A DNA stretch of 64,000 nucleotides, taken from the NCBI GenBank assembly GCA_963930645.1, contig OZ005650.1:229854188-229918187 (forward strand). The letters are read 5' to 3'. The translations under genes were made by a program, and so were the position numbers. Under the pieces are notes generated by a model that was not told the DNA's origin, searched no databases, and saw only the letters and a program-made list of their open reading frames with translations. This DNA comes from Salticus scenicus (taxonomy: Eukaryota > Arthropoda > Arachnida > Araneae > Salticidae). How positions within the stretch are numbered: position 1 is the stretch's first letter; each line of letters begins with the position of its first letter. This document shows, in pieces, positions 23,421 through 35,888 of the stretch.

Positions 23421-24858
23421 AGGACAAAATTTTGCATAAATGTGCATAAAGAGAATTATTTTTTAATAATCATTATGAAATTAAAAAGAATTATTTGTAA
23501 TAGAGATAGTCAGCTGTTGAAAAAAAAATGTGTATGTAGGAGCCTCGCCTCCCCCACAGGGGGGGGGAAGTCCCCCTCGAGGGGAGTAAATTTTCATGAT
23601 GGGTATCTTTCAAAAGAACTTGCCAATACCTTTAAAACGAATGGTTGAACCATCGATCTGCGATAATTTAAAATAAAGTTATCGATTTTTTTTTTCATTT
23701 TTAACAAACAAACAAACAAAAAAAAAAAAATTTAAATGTAATATTGAGAATAAAATTGACTTTATTTAGTGTTATACTACTTCTCTAATAAGGAAATTGT
23801 CTGCATTATCATGGAAGATAATTTTTTTAATAATAATTTTAATAAATTATTTCTACTGAGTGAATTTGTATAAGAAAATATAGAAGAAAGTCATGTTGTG
23901 GCCACGACATACTAATTTATACATATTTTTATTTTTATTTATATCTTGATATTTTTACTGTGTTTGTGAACGAAATCATAGATCACACGAATTTGAATTA
24001 TGTTTAAAAGTTTTAAGTAACTTAAAATATATACTTCTTATTTCGATGATGATTTACATTGTTATGTTTAAGTTTACTAATTACATTTATCATCATATTA
24101 CAAATTACATTTATTTTATTTAATTTCAATATAAAGAAATGTTTAACACATTTTTATTAATATAATAAATTTTACATTTATTTTTAAGTTACTGCTTATT
24201 GAAAAGTATCTTTATTATTAATAATTTCAATATGATGTATTAAACATTTGCAGAATATTTTGTAACAATCTCTAAATTTTATCAAAAAATTTTGTTATGA
24301 ATTAATCCCTTGCATAATTAATCCAAAATATGTAAAATTGAAGCACAGGTATACAATTAAGGATGCATGCATGCTTTAAATTGAGTACTAAGAATCGTAT
24401 TTCAAACATAACCGCAGAATGAGTGTTTTCATTATAAATTGCTGCGTGTTTACTGGTGCTGTGCGTGTAATATACAAATTTAGAAACCTGTCTATATTTA
24501 ATATGAAATGTGTCGCAACAGCAGTAAATCGCTTTATGTTACGTGTTTAAATTTAAATGCCAATCTGCATATTAAAAGATATGATTGCAAAACAAGTCGC
24601 AAACGAGTAAAATATTTAGACGTACATTGCTAATTAAGACGAGTTAAATTTGTAAGACTATTACAATCTTTTATGAAAAAGATTTTATTTAATCAACGAG
24701 ATTATGTTTTCTTTGCTTATTTCCAAAAATTTTTATATGAGTATTTATGCATGTTGTATTAAAATTAATACTTTAATTATTATACAGAGGGTGGTAAAAT
24801 CATTACTTTTTATTATTATTATTATTAATTAGGAATTTTGCCTTTTACTTAACAAGTA
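23421..24858. other. AT-rich non-coding DNA
   Basis: No gene. A small G/C-rich patch at about 23543-23586 can fold on itself (runs of C, then nine G, then CCCCCTCGAGGGG). The rest is A/T runs. Confidence 0.5.
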
Positions 24859-26144
24859 GGGGAGCGTGGGGCTAGTTTGTCACAGGGGTAAGAAGCAACA
24901 CGCAATTTGCAATGTAGTTTGTAATATTTGTGATTAAATATTTTTATAAACATGATTCTTATGACGCGCTTTATAATGTAAGCATAATCGGTGCTCCACA
25001 AAAATGGTTAATGAGAGGTTCTGTATACGTGCTTAATTTTAGCTAGTTAGTGGGAAAAAAAAAAAAAAAGAATTCGTAAATTTTGATTAAAGGTGTGTTA
25101 ATTTATACTTTAAAAAAATGTTTATAGCTATTTATTTAGTCTGTGTGTTGAGTTATAAAATGAATGTTTAATTTTTTGTATAAATCGTTATATGTTTTTA
25201 TAACTAAACAAAATGTCCGAAATCATACGATGGGGCAAGTTGAAATAAAATTTTGGGGCAAGTTGTAACATGTTAGAGGAGTGCCTTGTGAAGATGCCTA
25301 AAGCCAGAGCTCGAAGTCTCCACCCAATTTCAGGAAACTTTCAGAAATGAAAAAATTTTGGCTTGTTTGCCAGTACTATATTTATAAAGAAATAGTTTCT
25401 GTGTTTTTATATTATAGTACCGTGATTATTTAACCACGAATTAGAATCACGAATTAATCGCGAATTAGGGAATATTGCATAAAAATAGTGGTAGAAAAAA
25501 AAAACAGAAACTTCTCATCAATGAGAGTGTTCTGAAGAAAGGGCGGACAATTCGAGCTTTGCTAGACGCTCTCTGTGGCATAAGAATGGGTATAAAGCTT
25601 AATTTACAAAATGTGTGCCCACATTAAATGCATGAGAGGGAACAAAATATTATTTGCTTGAATTAATTTAAACTTTGACTAAGATTGACTTCTATGTTGA
25701 ATTTATCATTAATTTTATCTTTATTTTACTATAATCCGTTTGATATAATTCATTGTTACTATACCAAGAAGGTTATAATTTAATATTAGTTATTAATTGC
25801 CTTTTTTAATTAAATTAATAAATGATTGATAACAAAAAACATTTTGAAATAGTGTCGTTTTTATTGCTAGTTTTTTTGTTCCCTTTGTATCCGTTAAAAT
25901 TTGCCCCACGTGTGTTACAATTTGCTCCAAATCCGGCGCAAATTGTAACCGGCAAATAATTTTGAAAAAATATTTTTTGTGCTAAAATCAGCAAAATTAA
26001 CGAAAGTTTTTTTTTTTTTTTAAATGAATATGATAGATGAATATGCATGCTATGGAAAACAGCAATTATAAACAGGAAAACGTAAATACATTTCAAAATA
26101 TACTTAATTTTCCAAAAACTGTTACAACCTGCCCCGCGCTCCCC
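24859..26144. mobile_element. TA-flanked element with GGGGAGCG ends, 1,286 bp
   Basis: Imperfect inverted ends (GGGGAGCGTGGGGCTAGTTT and the reverse complement of GGGGAGCGCGGGGCAGGTTG) have TA outside both (24857-24858, 26145-26146). Internal GGGGCAAGTTG and complementary CAATTTGCCCC-like words lie near both ends (about 25233, 25255, 25899, 25919). Size and layout match the GGGTAAGG-ended element at 20252, which suggests one superfamily. No transposase frame is visible. Confidence 0.75.
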
Positions 26145-26159
26145 TACTAAGCTTCTAAA

Positions 26160-27407
26160 CCTAACATTATTTTATTTATTTATTAAGATTTCTGAGTTCA
26201 TAAAAGATTTTTCACAAAAAAAATAACTTTTGCAGAGTAGGGGAAATAATTGGATCTACATGTTAAATACGTAGCCTGTGATGAAATTTCAACTTTGAAA
26301 ACTATCTAAAATCTTTCCAATTCTTTTGCTGATAATTTACTTGATTTTTATTGTTTTCAAATTAATTTTTAGCATGAGTTACCGAATATGTGTAACTTTT
26401 TACCTATGTAATAAACAACTTTCTCTCTTTCGCATACGCACTGTAAAAAAATATTTAGGACAAATACTCATATCCCAGCAAAAATTACGTATGTGAATGT
26501 TATGTTTCAGACCAAATTTCGTCTAAGGTTTTGTCAATTGTTCTTAAGTTTTGTAAAAGCTGGTTTAAATTCATTCTTTTTATAAGCAAAAAATTACTCA
26601 CAATTATAATAATTTTTTAAATATAAAATTATATTTACAAGGTGATTATAATTGAAGTTATAATTTCAAAACGCTATAATTTTAAAACTACCAATCAGAG
26701 CGATTTGATATTTTAACAGAGAAATCGTGAGGCAATGAAATTATGTCAGACAAAAGAAACGAAAAAAAAAAAAAAATTCCAAAATGTGCCGTTAATTATC
26801 CGTAAAGTACTAGTTTCATGAAGTTCCTCTTTTTCTCTTTTCACTATGACTGTTTACGTTCTAAGCACGCATTCTCGTTTTTTTGCTAAAAAAGTTGTAG
26901 TAAACCCTTGAAGTCTATTGTTTCCTGCTAATCCATTGTGTTGCTAACAACATTCCTTTGTTTAATGAGTCCAGTTAGGCGTTTCCCCTGTCATTACCCT
27001 GACAGCGCCATCTATAGGAACATGTTGGAAAAACTTTTTTCCTCCCCCAAACAAAATTTCATTGCCTTACGATTGCTCTGGTGAAATATCAAATTGCTCT
27101 GATGGTAGTTTTAAAATTATAGCGTTTTGAAATTGTAACTTTAATTATAATTACCTTGTATTTAAATATTTGTGAGGTTTCCACACACACACACACAAAG
27201 GGAAACAAGTGTTGAAATTATAAGTCGTTTGCACACACACACATATATATATATGATACAGGGTAATGCAAAGTAGTTCTGCTTTTTTCAGTTTGTGGCT
27301 GGTGCTTTAACGGCACTCATGACTAAATAGACAAGGGAAAGTGCGCGATTATGAATGTTCTTTTGTATGTCTGTAGTTTAAAGTTATTTGTCTAGTGTTT
27401 TTTAAGA
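26160..27407 (+). mobile_element. Truncated copy of the 1.4 kb fold-back family
   Basis: From about 26200 it matches the centre of the fold-back element at 60690-62067 (shared AACTTTTGCA, TAATTGGATCT, TTTCAACTTTGAAAA words). It then matches that element's right arm through GATACAGGGT at 27256 and TTGTCTAGTGTTTTTT at 27390. The left arm is missing, and a MITE and a (CA)n tract interrupt it. Confidence 0.65.
26638..27158. mobile_element. TA-flanked MITE with about 105 bp inverted ends
   Basis: The ends start CAAGGTGATTATAATT and stay complementary for roughly 105 bases with scattered mismatches. TA lies outside both (26636-26637, 27159-27160). The middle has no coding frame. It sits inside the truncated fold-back copy. 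Confidence 0.85.
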
Positions 27408-28341
27408 AAATAGAAAAAAAGAAAAAAAAAGAAAACTAATAGTTTGAATATTCACTGTATATTTGTAATATAAATTAATTAATTGTTTTATTAAGGATTT
27501 AATCCTTAATAAACTATTTTAAGTAAGTAATCAATAAATTTTAATAAATAAATAAGCCTTTTTATCGTTTTAAACTGAGTATGTACTGAGCTAAATTAAA
27601 AAACTGCAAAATATACATATTTACAAATGAAAGTAATTTAAAGTTAATGTTTTTCGTATATCGATTTAATATTCTAAATTAAAAAATAAGAAATTCACCT
27701 TACGTTAAAGAAATAAAACCTCTACAGGTAAACAGCATTTTGTAATTACAATTTGTTATTTCAAAATAGTTTGATTTTTTAATATGATTTTTGTGTTAAT
27801 TCGTAAAACATAGCTCAAAATATTTTATTTGTGGAGTTTCTTAATACAAATATGCTACACTGATGGAAAAAAAAAATCCCAACACCAAGATAAAATTATT
27901 GTGCAGTAATGAAATTTCAGCAATACATTTGTCTAGGTAACATATTTAATTGACATATTTATAGGTAACATATTTATAGTTACTGATGTTCATTCCGCCA
28001 TCAAAACTGATATTTTAAAGCTGGTCTGACATTTTTACAGTAAAAAGTTTCCATTTAATGCACGTTTAAGTGAATTTTTGTCCTATTCTCCCATGTTAAG
28101 AAAATCGTAAATTTCTAATAACTTACGAAGTTTTTTAATTCGAATGTTGCAAATGAATAGGGTTCTTGCCCGTATCGAAAGTAATATTCTAAAACTGATC
28201 TGACCTCTCTGCGATCTATTGTTCGTGTGATATCGTGTTAAAAGTCTAACAAACTAACGGACTAACACACTAACAGACACCCTACAGACAGACACCATAC
28301 AAATTTTGTCACTTTCGGATTCCTCACACCTGAAAACGTAT
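27408..28341. other. AT-rich DNA with one orphan terminus at 27857
   Basis: TACACTGATGGAAAAAAAAA followed by TCCCAACACCAAGA looks like the outer end of a Tc1/mariner-type MITE, but I find no partner end. About 28250-28341 is the reverse of the 23100 repeat family. Confidence 0.4.
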
Positions 28342-28499
28342 AAAAAAGTCAAAAAATCGAGGTCGAAAATTTTCACGATTACCTAAGTTCTCCATACCTA
28401 TAATATGATGGGGACCTAATAAAAAAGTCAAAAAACCGAGGTCGAAATTTTTCACGATTACCTAAGTTCCCCATACCTATAGTATGATGGGGAACTAAA
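28342..28499. repeat. Two-unit tandem repeat, 79 bp
   Basis: The unit starting AAAAAAGTCAAAAAA occurs at 28342 and again at 28421 with about four differences. It carries GAGGTCGAAA and CCTATARTATGATGGGG words. The open frame reading across it on the minus strand is fortuitous. Confidence 0.85.
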
Positions 28500-29039
28500 A
28501 ATATAATAATGAACAACTGACTTTTTTTATGTGCGTATGTCTTTAAAACTTTCACATAATTTTTCGGAATGAAGAGCATCAGATAGTTTATTGACATTTT
28601 CAATAAAATATAATGCTCATAAATTATACTTAAGAAGAATATCTTTTAATAGATGGTTTATTTTAGCAGCGACGATTAAAAAGATGGCATAGTGTGGCGA
28701 AATATTTTTACTGAAAATTAACGAAATATTTAGTAAATATTTAATAGTTTTTTTAAAAATTAACAGAAAAATTATCTAAATGAAAAAGGAATACGTAAAT
28801 CAGATTTCATAATTGAGTATATAAAACCGTAGTGAGAAAAGGCCTTTATATCAGAGTTAAAAATAGTACTCAGATACTGAGGATCAAATCAAGCTTGAAA
28901 CTTTTACATTATTATAATATATACAAGATATAGTCAATGAATTCGGAAGTATAGTCAATGAATACTACAACAATCAATAGACTTACAAAGTAATCTAAAC
29001 ACAATCACTTCAAAAATAATGTCATTTCGTAACTATACA
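28500..29039. other. AT-rich non-coding DNA
   Basis: Nothing recognised. Confidence 0.5.
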
Positions 29040-30285
29040 CTTCTGCTAGTGTTGATACAGCTTCTGGAAACCATTGCGCGATAGCTGAGAGCTGGTGTTA
29101 GGCGGTTATCGTTGTTGTTGCCGCTACTTCTTCGGTATTTGCAAACCACTTGTCCTTGATGCGATCCTTCAGCTTTGGTAATGGGTAGAAATCTCAGGTA
29201 GCCAGGTCTGGGGAATATGGCGGATATGACAGAACTGTAGACCACCGCCACTTTAGAATGTAGAAAAAGAGGGGAAAAAAGCTAAAAACCCCTTAGAAAA
29301 AGCACGGGAAGAAAAACAAACTCACAATGTCAAGTGTATTAAAAAAAAAAAAAAAAAAAAAAAACAGGCTCACACCGGAAATATTAAAAGGACAAAATTG
29401 ACTAGAAAAAGACATTGAACAGCGGGAACGGGGTGGCTGGGGCGTTAAATATATCGTCGAGTATTAATACGACTCGCCTAGTATGTGTCATGTTTAATAA
29501 GGGCTTGCTGAATCATCAAAGATCGGCCCGCAGGGCCATTGTCATGCCACGTCATCCACATGTTAGATTTCCAAATGTCTAGATATTTATGACGGATTGT
29601 CTCACGACAAAGAAAATGTACATAACATTTTTTGTAAATATTGGTAACTTGCAGGATGAATTCGTAGTATATGATCCTCTACTTATATATAATCTCAAAC
29701 ATGATTTTCTCCTTTCAGTGATCCATTTGAAATTTATGCGATCACGGTGACTGTGGCGATTTCCAGGTGAACATCTGATGCTTGGTTTGGAGGCCGTACA
29801 AGAAATATTATGTTTGTCCTCAGTAATTGTTTGGGATTAAAATGTCAAGTCAATGTCGGCAGCCCTGATTAGATTACTAGAAATTGTGCAGCACTCAGCC
29901 AATTGAACCTCGGAAGATTGCGAAGAACAATGTGCGCTGAAGCGCGAGGCATGTGCAAATTCATAGAATCGTGTGACGTGTTTCCTGCTAAATGCTAGTC
30001 TGTTCGGTTACAGCACTTACTGTTTGCCGACGATCATTTCTGAAAGCTTCTCCTACCCGTTGGATGTTCGTTTCCATTCACGCGGTCACTGACAGCCCAC
30101 TTCGAGGATCATCTGTAGCAGCGTCGCTCCCATTTTAAACAAGTTGTACCATTTAAAAGCTTTCGATTTGCACGCAGTTTTTTCTTCATACGCTTGCTGC
30201 AATATCCATAACGATTTTCCAGCGGTGTTTTCTTATTTGTAGCAGAATTTAATGTCAGAACGTCGCTCCAAAAAGACATTTTGCT
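29040..30285 (-). pseudogene. Decayed mariner transposase
   Basis: On the minus strand, starting near 30285, several frames together give a mariner transposase in the correct order. The N-terminal helix-turn-helix region includes KAFKWYNLFK and then FRNDRRQTVSAVTEQTSI (about 30110-30010). A TKHQMFTWKSPQSP block follows near 29780, a WHDNGPAG block with the second catalytic Asp near 29545, and PPYSPDLATLDFYPLPKLKD near 29215 with the third. Multiple frameshifts and stops and a poly(A) insertion at 29340 destroy it. I could not find its inverted ends. Confidence 0.75.
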
Positions 30286-30316
30286 ACGTTGTCAGCCTAT
30301 ACATATTTTATTTTAT

Positions 30317-30349
<33 letters not shown>

Positions 30350-31516
30350 GAAAAACAAATTACGATTTCAAAATCATTTTTTCTGTTTTTCTGCCTTTTA
30401 AATTAAAGGTGAGTCTGAAAATTTTAAAGTTACCAAAATAAGAAAAAAAAAAAAAAAAAATATTATAATAAAAAAAAATTATTATAAAAATTTATTATTA
30501 TAATAATTTATTATATTATATATTTATATAACTATTTTAATGAATTTATTAGCAACTCACAAAGTATATCAGTTATTAATCAATTCGTTAGGTTGTTTTC
30601 TTTCTTTTTTTTTTTTCAGAGTTATATGCTATGATTTTATTAATATGTCTATTTTGTTTAAGCTATCTTAGAAAGACATATGCCCCTGTTAAATGTTAGA
30701 GGTGACCATCAATCAAAATCTTCAGTTCTCAAGGATTAAAGATATTTTTCTAATCAATTAGAAATTCTACCATTTTTGACACATACTATCCTTTCCCCTG
30801 CAGTGTTTTGCCCTATTGTAGTAATTTTCTTTTATCTACTTAACCTATTTTTGGGTTTATTTACCTATTTCAATTACTTACTTAAGGAATTATTTAGTAA
30901 AGAGTTTCAGATATCTTTTTTGATAAGAAAATACTGAAAAATAGCAATATGTCTGAAAATTTCATTATAATAGCTACTAAAAATTTATAGAAAAGTCAGT
31001 GTAAACTTTTATCAAGCCTTTAGATGCCTAGAATTCATGACTGGGTTTTATTATTTTTTTTTATTATTTTTATTATTATTAATATGATTTCTAATAACTT
31101 AAATATTTATTAGTTATAAATTTACTGTGTGTTTATATTTATCTGTTACAGTATTTTGTTTCATTGTAAAATTTATCCAATTCCAAACATTATAATTTTC
31201 ATGTGAACTGTATAAAATTTCTGCAAACTTACCGAAATGTTTATCCAGAGTTTCTATAAATTTACAATAATTCCCAGTTAAAAGCAAATAATCGAGATTC
31301 TCAATCTTTAATCTGCATTTTTATCTATTCTTATCATTTAAATTTTCGATAAAAATTAAAAATGAATATTTCTATTTCATATAAAGCATTCTAAGTCAAA
31401 AATATTCTCGATAATAATTAATTAAACCAATATTAATCGTAAACCAATAATTAATTAAACCAATATGTATATAATAGATTTTTTAACATCTCCATTTGTT
31501 TTTCTGGGTAGTTTTA
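30286..31516. other. AT-rich non-coding DNA
   Basis: Contains (AAT)n near 30319-30348 and poly(A) at 30442-30460. No gene seen. Confidence 0.5.
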
Positions 31517-32075
31517 TTGGGTTGTTCGAAAAATAATTTCATTTTTTCTTTTGAAAATGAAAGACAATTTTCTTATATTGTATAAATTTTTTATTGAATT
31601 ATATATTCTCTTTGATCAGTTTTTTAGCGATCTCACGAGTTGTGTTTTGCCCGTTTTCATAAATCAATACTTTATTTTGTCTTCATTAGCATAAACTGGT
31701 TTTCCTTAACGTAATGCACCTTCAACGTCAAAATTGCCGGAACAAAATTTGGTAAACCAGTTTTGACACTGGCGTTCTTTAAATAAAGTTTTTGTGTACA
31801 CATCGTATACTTTTTTCCTTGTTTGAATAGTATTTTCGCCTTTTTGATAGCAAAAACAATATATGCCGAAAATTTCGCTTCCGATTTTCTTTATTTGATA
31901 GGGCACCAACCAAAACCTATTGAGCAGAATAAAACGAAGTTTTTCACAAGCAAGCCTTGCTTCATCAGTTGGCACAATATATAATGGGAATGCTGCTTAA
32001 TTGTGAAGATGGTGTGAAAAAAATACAATTAAGTCCTCTGCCGAGAAAAACGAAATTACTTTCCGAACAACCCAA
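31517..32075 (-). mobile_element. Internally deleted mariner, 559 bp
   Basis: The inverted ends TTGGGTTGTTCGAAAAATAA and the reverse complement of TTGGGTTGTTCGGAAAGTAA are typical of mariner elements. TA lies outside both (31515-31516, 32076-32077). Mariners are about 1.3 kb, so more than half is missing, including the whole catalytic domain. Only the DNA-binding part of the transposase remains. Confidence 0.9.
31610..31975 (-). pseudogene. Mariner transposase N-terminal remnant
   Basis: The minus-strand frame 31975-31706 contains LFKERQCQNWFTKFCSGNFD, the second helix-turn-helix of mariner transposases. After a stop and a frame change, ENGQNTTREIAKKLIKE is readable near 31660-31612, the following linker and helix. 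The catalytic DDD region is absent, so this can at most bind DNA, and the stop prevents even that in one piece. Confidence 0.8.
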
Positions 32076-32077
32076 TA

Positions 32078-33092
32078 CATTTAGATTCAAGTTAAATGAT
32101 TATCAGTCGCTTTTTGTTGAAAATTTTAACAACGTGGTTTCTAATTTAAATAATGTAAAATATTAATTTATTATTAATTATTATTTATATTATTTCTTAT
32201 TTTTTGCGAGGCTATTAAACTGAAATTGTTCATCTACCCATCTAGAGTGATGTCGGTCAATTATGGCGAGGAGTTGTATATTTTTTGTATTTCATTTTCC
32301 TATTTTAGTTTAGTAATACATATTTTTTTTTTTTTGTTTAAGACGTACATTTAAAATAATAATAATTGTTTTGGACTTTGTAATAGGAAATTAAAAGTTT
32401 TCATTCTTTACCTAAATTGCCCATTACGCAGCACTAGTGCGACGTAAAACCCACCAAACCAACCAACCATTCTTTACCTAAAAAAAGTTATTTCATTTCG
32501 GTTGGTTGGGTTTCATTTCGCACAAGAACTAAGCTTTAGGCAATTAGCGACGGTCTGGTACTTACCCACAGGCGTGGTCCGATTTCATTTTGTAAGATTA
32601 TTGTGTCATGTGTGCTCTAACATATTTAAGAAAAAAATGCATTAGTTAAAGCAAATGAATTAGATAAATTGGTGTTGTTATATTTGCCCTATTTTATTAT
32701 GTTATGGGGCAAATATATCAGCATTCGTTTAGTAAACACCATAAAATGCAAAAACGTGCAACAATTTTTCGTGTCGAAAGAATACACGCCACCAGACGAA
32801 CATAGTCGGCACTTTGTATGCAGCACACACACGTTAGTAGTTAAGGGGCTTTGTCACAACTGCCGAAGTGTTTAAACAATTCAGACAAATGGACACTGAA
32901 ACAGGCATTCTCAAACCTTTCATACAAGTGTTTAATACTTACTTTTATTTTTATTCTATGTAAATAATGGAGAGGTAACATAAAATGTGTAGGATGTTTT
33001 TCAAAATTTTAAGGAATGCTAATTTTGGCGATGTAAGCAGTTCAAGTTAGGATAACTTGCGTAATTTACTCGACATCACTCTAGCTTTAAAC

Positions 33093-33094
<2 letters not shown>
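32078..33094. repeat. AT-rich DNA with SINE-tail and fold-back fragments
   Basis: At 32418-32470 GACGTAAAACCCACCAAACC, and at 32500-32580 on the minus strand AAATGAAACCCAACCAACC, are two opposed SINE-tail-like pieces. At 32731-32800 AACACCATAAAATGCA, then CAACAATTTTTCG and GTCGAAAGAATACACG, form a decayed arm of the fold-back at 22654. The 68-codon frame across it is not a gene. Confidence 0.45.
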
Positions 33095-33129
<35 letters not shown>

Positions 33130-33141
33130 GGGGGGGGGGGG
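33095..33141. repeat. T34-G13 homopolymer junction
   Basis: A run of about 34 T is followed directly by about 13 G. Lengths may be affected by sequencing error. Confidence 0.7.
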
Positions 33142-33744
33142 CTCTAAGAGACGTTTAATAATTAAAACTGAAAAACAAATTAAAAGTTAAAGTGAATTGA
33201 TCTTGATTTTCTTCTCTTCCTGTTAATTTTAAGATCAAAATTCATTTGAATAACCTGTTACCTCAAAGTTTTTCTATCTCGAAGTTTTCTCGTTAGAACA
33301 CTAAACTTCAATAAATGAGGATAGGTTTTGAATTTAAAACTATCAGAAGAGTTGTTTAAGTTAATATATTTTACTGTCAGTTGTCTATATTACTTTAGAA
33401 ATGAAATAATCAACTAATAATATTTTGCAAAAATAATTCAGGCGTTAACGGGTTAATCTATTTATAACTTTTACCAAACAAAAGATTTTATTATTAAAGT
33501 ATGTCGGTACAATTTACACTAATAATTTGAATATAAGAAGTCAAAGTTGGGCATTGTTACATAGAAAATATATGAGTTTGTTATTATTTCTAGATAAAAA
33601 GTGACCTCAGCTATTTTTTTCACATTATTCAGTTTATCTATTTACAAATAATTAATTATAGAAAAGATAAATTTCAATCAAATAGTAATTTTTATGTGCG
33701 AAAAGTTTTAGATTATAAAATATAAATATAAATAAATAAATAAG

Positions 33745-33783
<39 letters not shown>

Positions 33784-34395
33784 ATTACATACACATTAGC
33801 TAACACTATATGGAACTGTATGGGAGAACGGATGTATTTTTCTTCTCGTTTCCCGGTCAATTTTCTTGCATAGAAAGTAATTATGAATATGAAGAATGCC
33901 TAAAATATTGATATAGTATTTTGGAATTTTTCGGATAACAACATACCAAGTAACCGGAGGCTTTACTATATTTTTGATATTTTTGTAAGGTATAAAAATG
34001 TAACTCATCTCAATCTCATTATATCGCATATTAAAATTATCAAAAATAAAATTGAAAGATATATTTAAAAATTCGTACTTACGCCTTCTACTCTACTGTC
34101 GCATGATTTAGAAGACAAACAGATTTTCTTTCCCCCTCCTTTTTTTAGCAAAAATTTCACACTTGATAAAGTGTTCTAAAACTGCGTGTGTCTATCCCCT
34201 TCTTGGTCGGAATTTTTTTCCAAATTTCTGACACATTTTTTTTCAATTTCTGATTCTTAATATACGTTCTATCCTAAATTTTAAAATGCAAAAGTTTTTT
34301 TTTAACATTAAACAGTATTTGCTGGATCTACAGGTGGTCGAATATGTGATATCCCGTCCACTGATCATCAGTTTCCTTGCAATGCACCCAAGTTA

Positions 34396-34427
<32 letters not shown>

Positions 34428-35619
34428 TGTCTGATACATTTATTAGCTTTGAGATGGTTAAGATAAATATCTAAAAAAAAAAAAAAAAAAAAAAAAGAAT
34501 TATTAAAATTGCATAAAAAATGTTTTTCCAACTATATCGTTAAACATCTATATAATATGCCTTAGACATTCGAGCGTAAAAAACACATTTATATAAATAT
34601 CTCTTGATATATCAGAACTACCCTCTTCCTACTGAGGAATATTAAATTTACTGATTTCATGATAAAATCTATTTTGCATACAAGAATAACACTAATGAAA
34701 GCGAAATTACCAAAAATGCAAAACAATTATGATTTCAAATCAAGGTGGGAAATCTCAGTGCGAAAATTGTGAAGAAAGTACGACTAGTTGCGCTATCTCT
34801 TAGCAATATTCAGAGTTACAAAAATAATCCCGAAATTTAAAGAGTATAAGTAGCGACGAATTAAATTTCATCGATGAAAATTTTCTCTTTGTCACAAGTA
34901 CGCGACGCCAACCAAGTACGGATTAGAACTGGATTGATTTTGTTTTTTTCAATGAAGATTGGATTACAAAAACAGTTATAAAACTGACTTAAAATTGAGT
35001 AAAAAAGATATGTGTTTGAAATTACATTGTACCTTTGACAGACTGAAATTATCTGTTATTGTAAAGAATGTAAATGTAGACTCTGTACAATTTTCTGGTG
35101 CATTTACAGAACTTTTAGTGATTCCTTATATCAACACATCTGTGTGCATCTTTCTGAATTTTTACGATTCTTTGCAGGGCTTCTGCCTGAGTTAGCTTAT
35201 TTATTTGGATATAAAATTATGATGGAAAAAATATCCTTTCCACATCCGAAAATAAATCAAATTTTATAAAACTGCCCACATTTCGTAAGACGTTGAACAT
35301 ATTTGTATTCCGGTTGCAATAAGTAATTTTTAAAGTGCTGTTTGAAATTTTTGAAAATAACGTTAATTTCGTTGAAAAATTTGCGTATTATCTATCTATA
35401 TATATATATATATATCCTGATTTTTTTTTAATTATTAAAAAAAAAATGTTTATAACATTTTTTTTTTTTTTTAAATTCACATGATACTTTCACACAAAAT
35501 CATGGAAAAATTCCATAAGGTCTGCATTAAAATTGGCTGGGGAACAGACCATTTTACTTTTTATATCATATATGGATGACCACTAAGACTTTTTCCCACT
35601 GAATTTATTGTCGAAATCC

Positions 35620-35651
<32 letters not shown>

Positions 35652-35857
35652 TTTACTCTCATAACACATTCTTCACTGAAAAGGATGAGAGCGATCATGT
35701 TCTTTAAATCTTCAAAATTTAAGAAAATTAAAATGAAAAATTAAATATATATAAATAAAAAATTGTTCTTCTATAAATCTTTCTAAACTTTTAAGTAGAA
35801 CTGTAGTCTTTTATTTTATTTCTAAAAAATATATTACCTCTATATATAAAGTATATC

Positions 35858-35888
<31 letters not shown>

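Noticed and set aside
23543..23586. G/C-rich hairpin as a regulatory RNA or terminator
   Set aside because: Homopolymer C and G runs alone allow the fold, and there is no neighbouring gene or conserved partner.
29033..29251. 72-codon minus-strand frame as a gene
   Set aside because: The neighbouring frame gives the mariner PPYSPDLA block, so this frame is a shadow of a decayed transposase.
31957..32166. 69-codon plus-strand frame
   Set aside because: It crosses the right end of the deleted mariner and runs into flanking AT-rich DNA, so it has no family resemblance.
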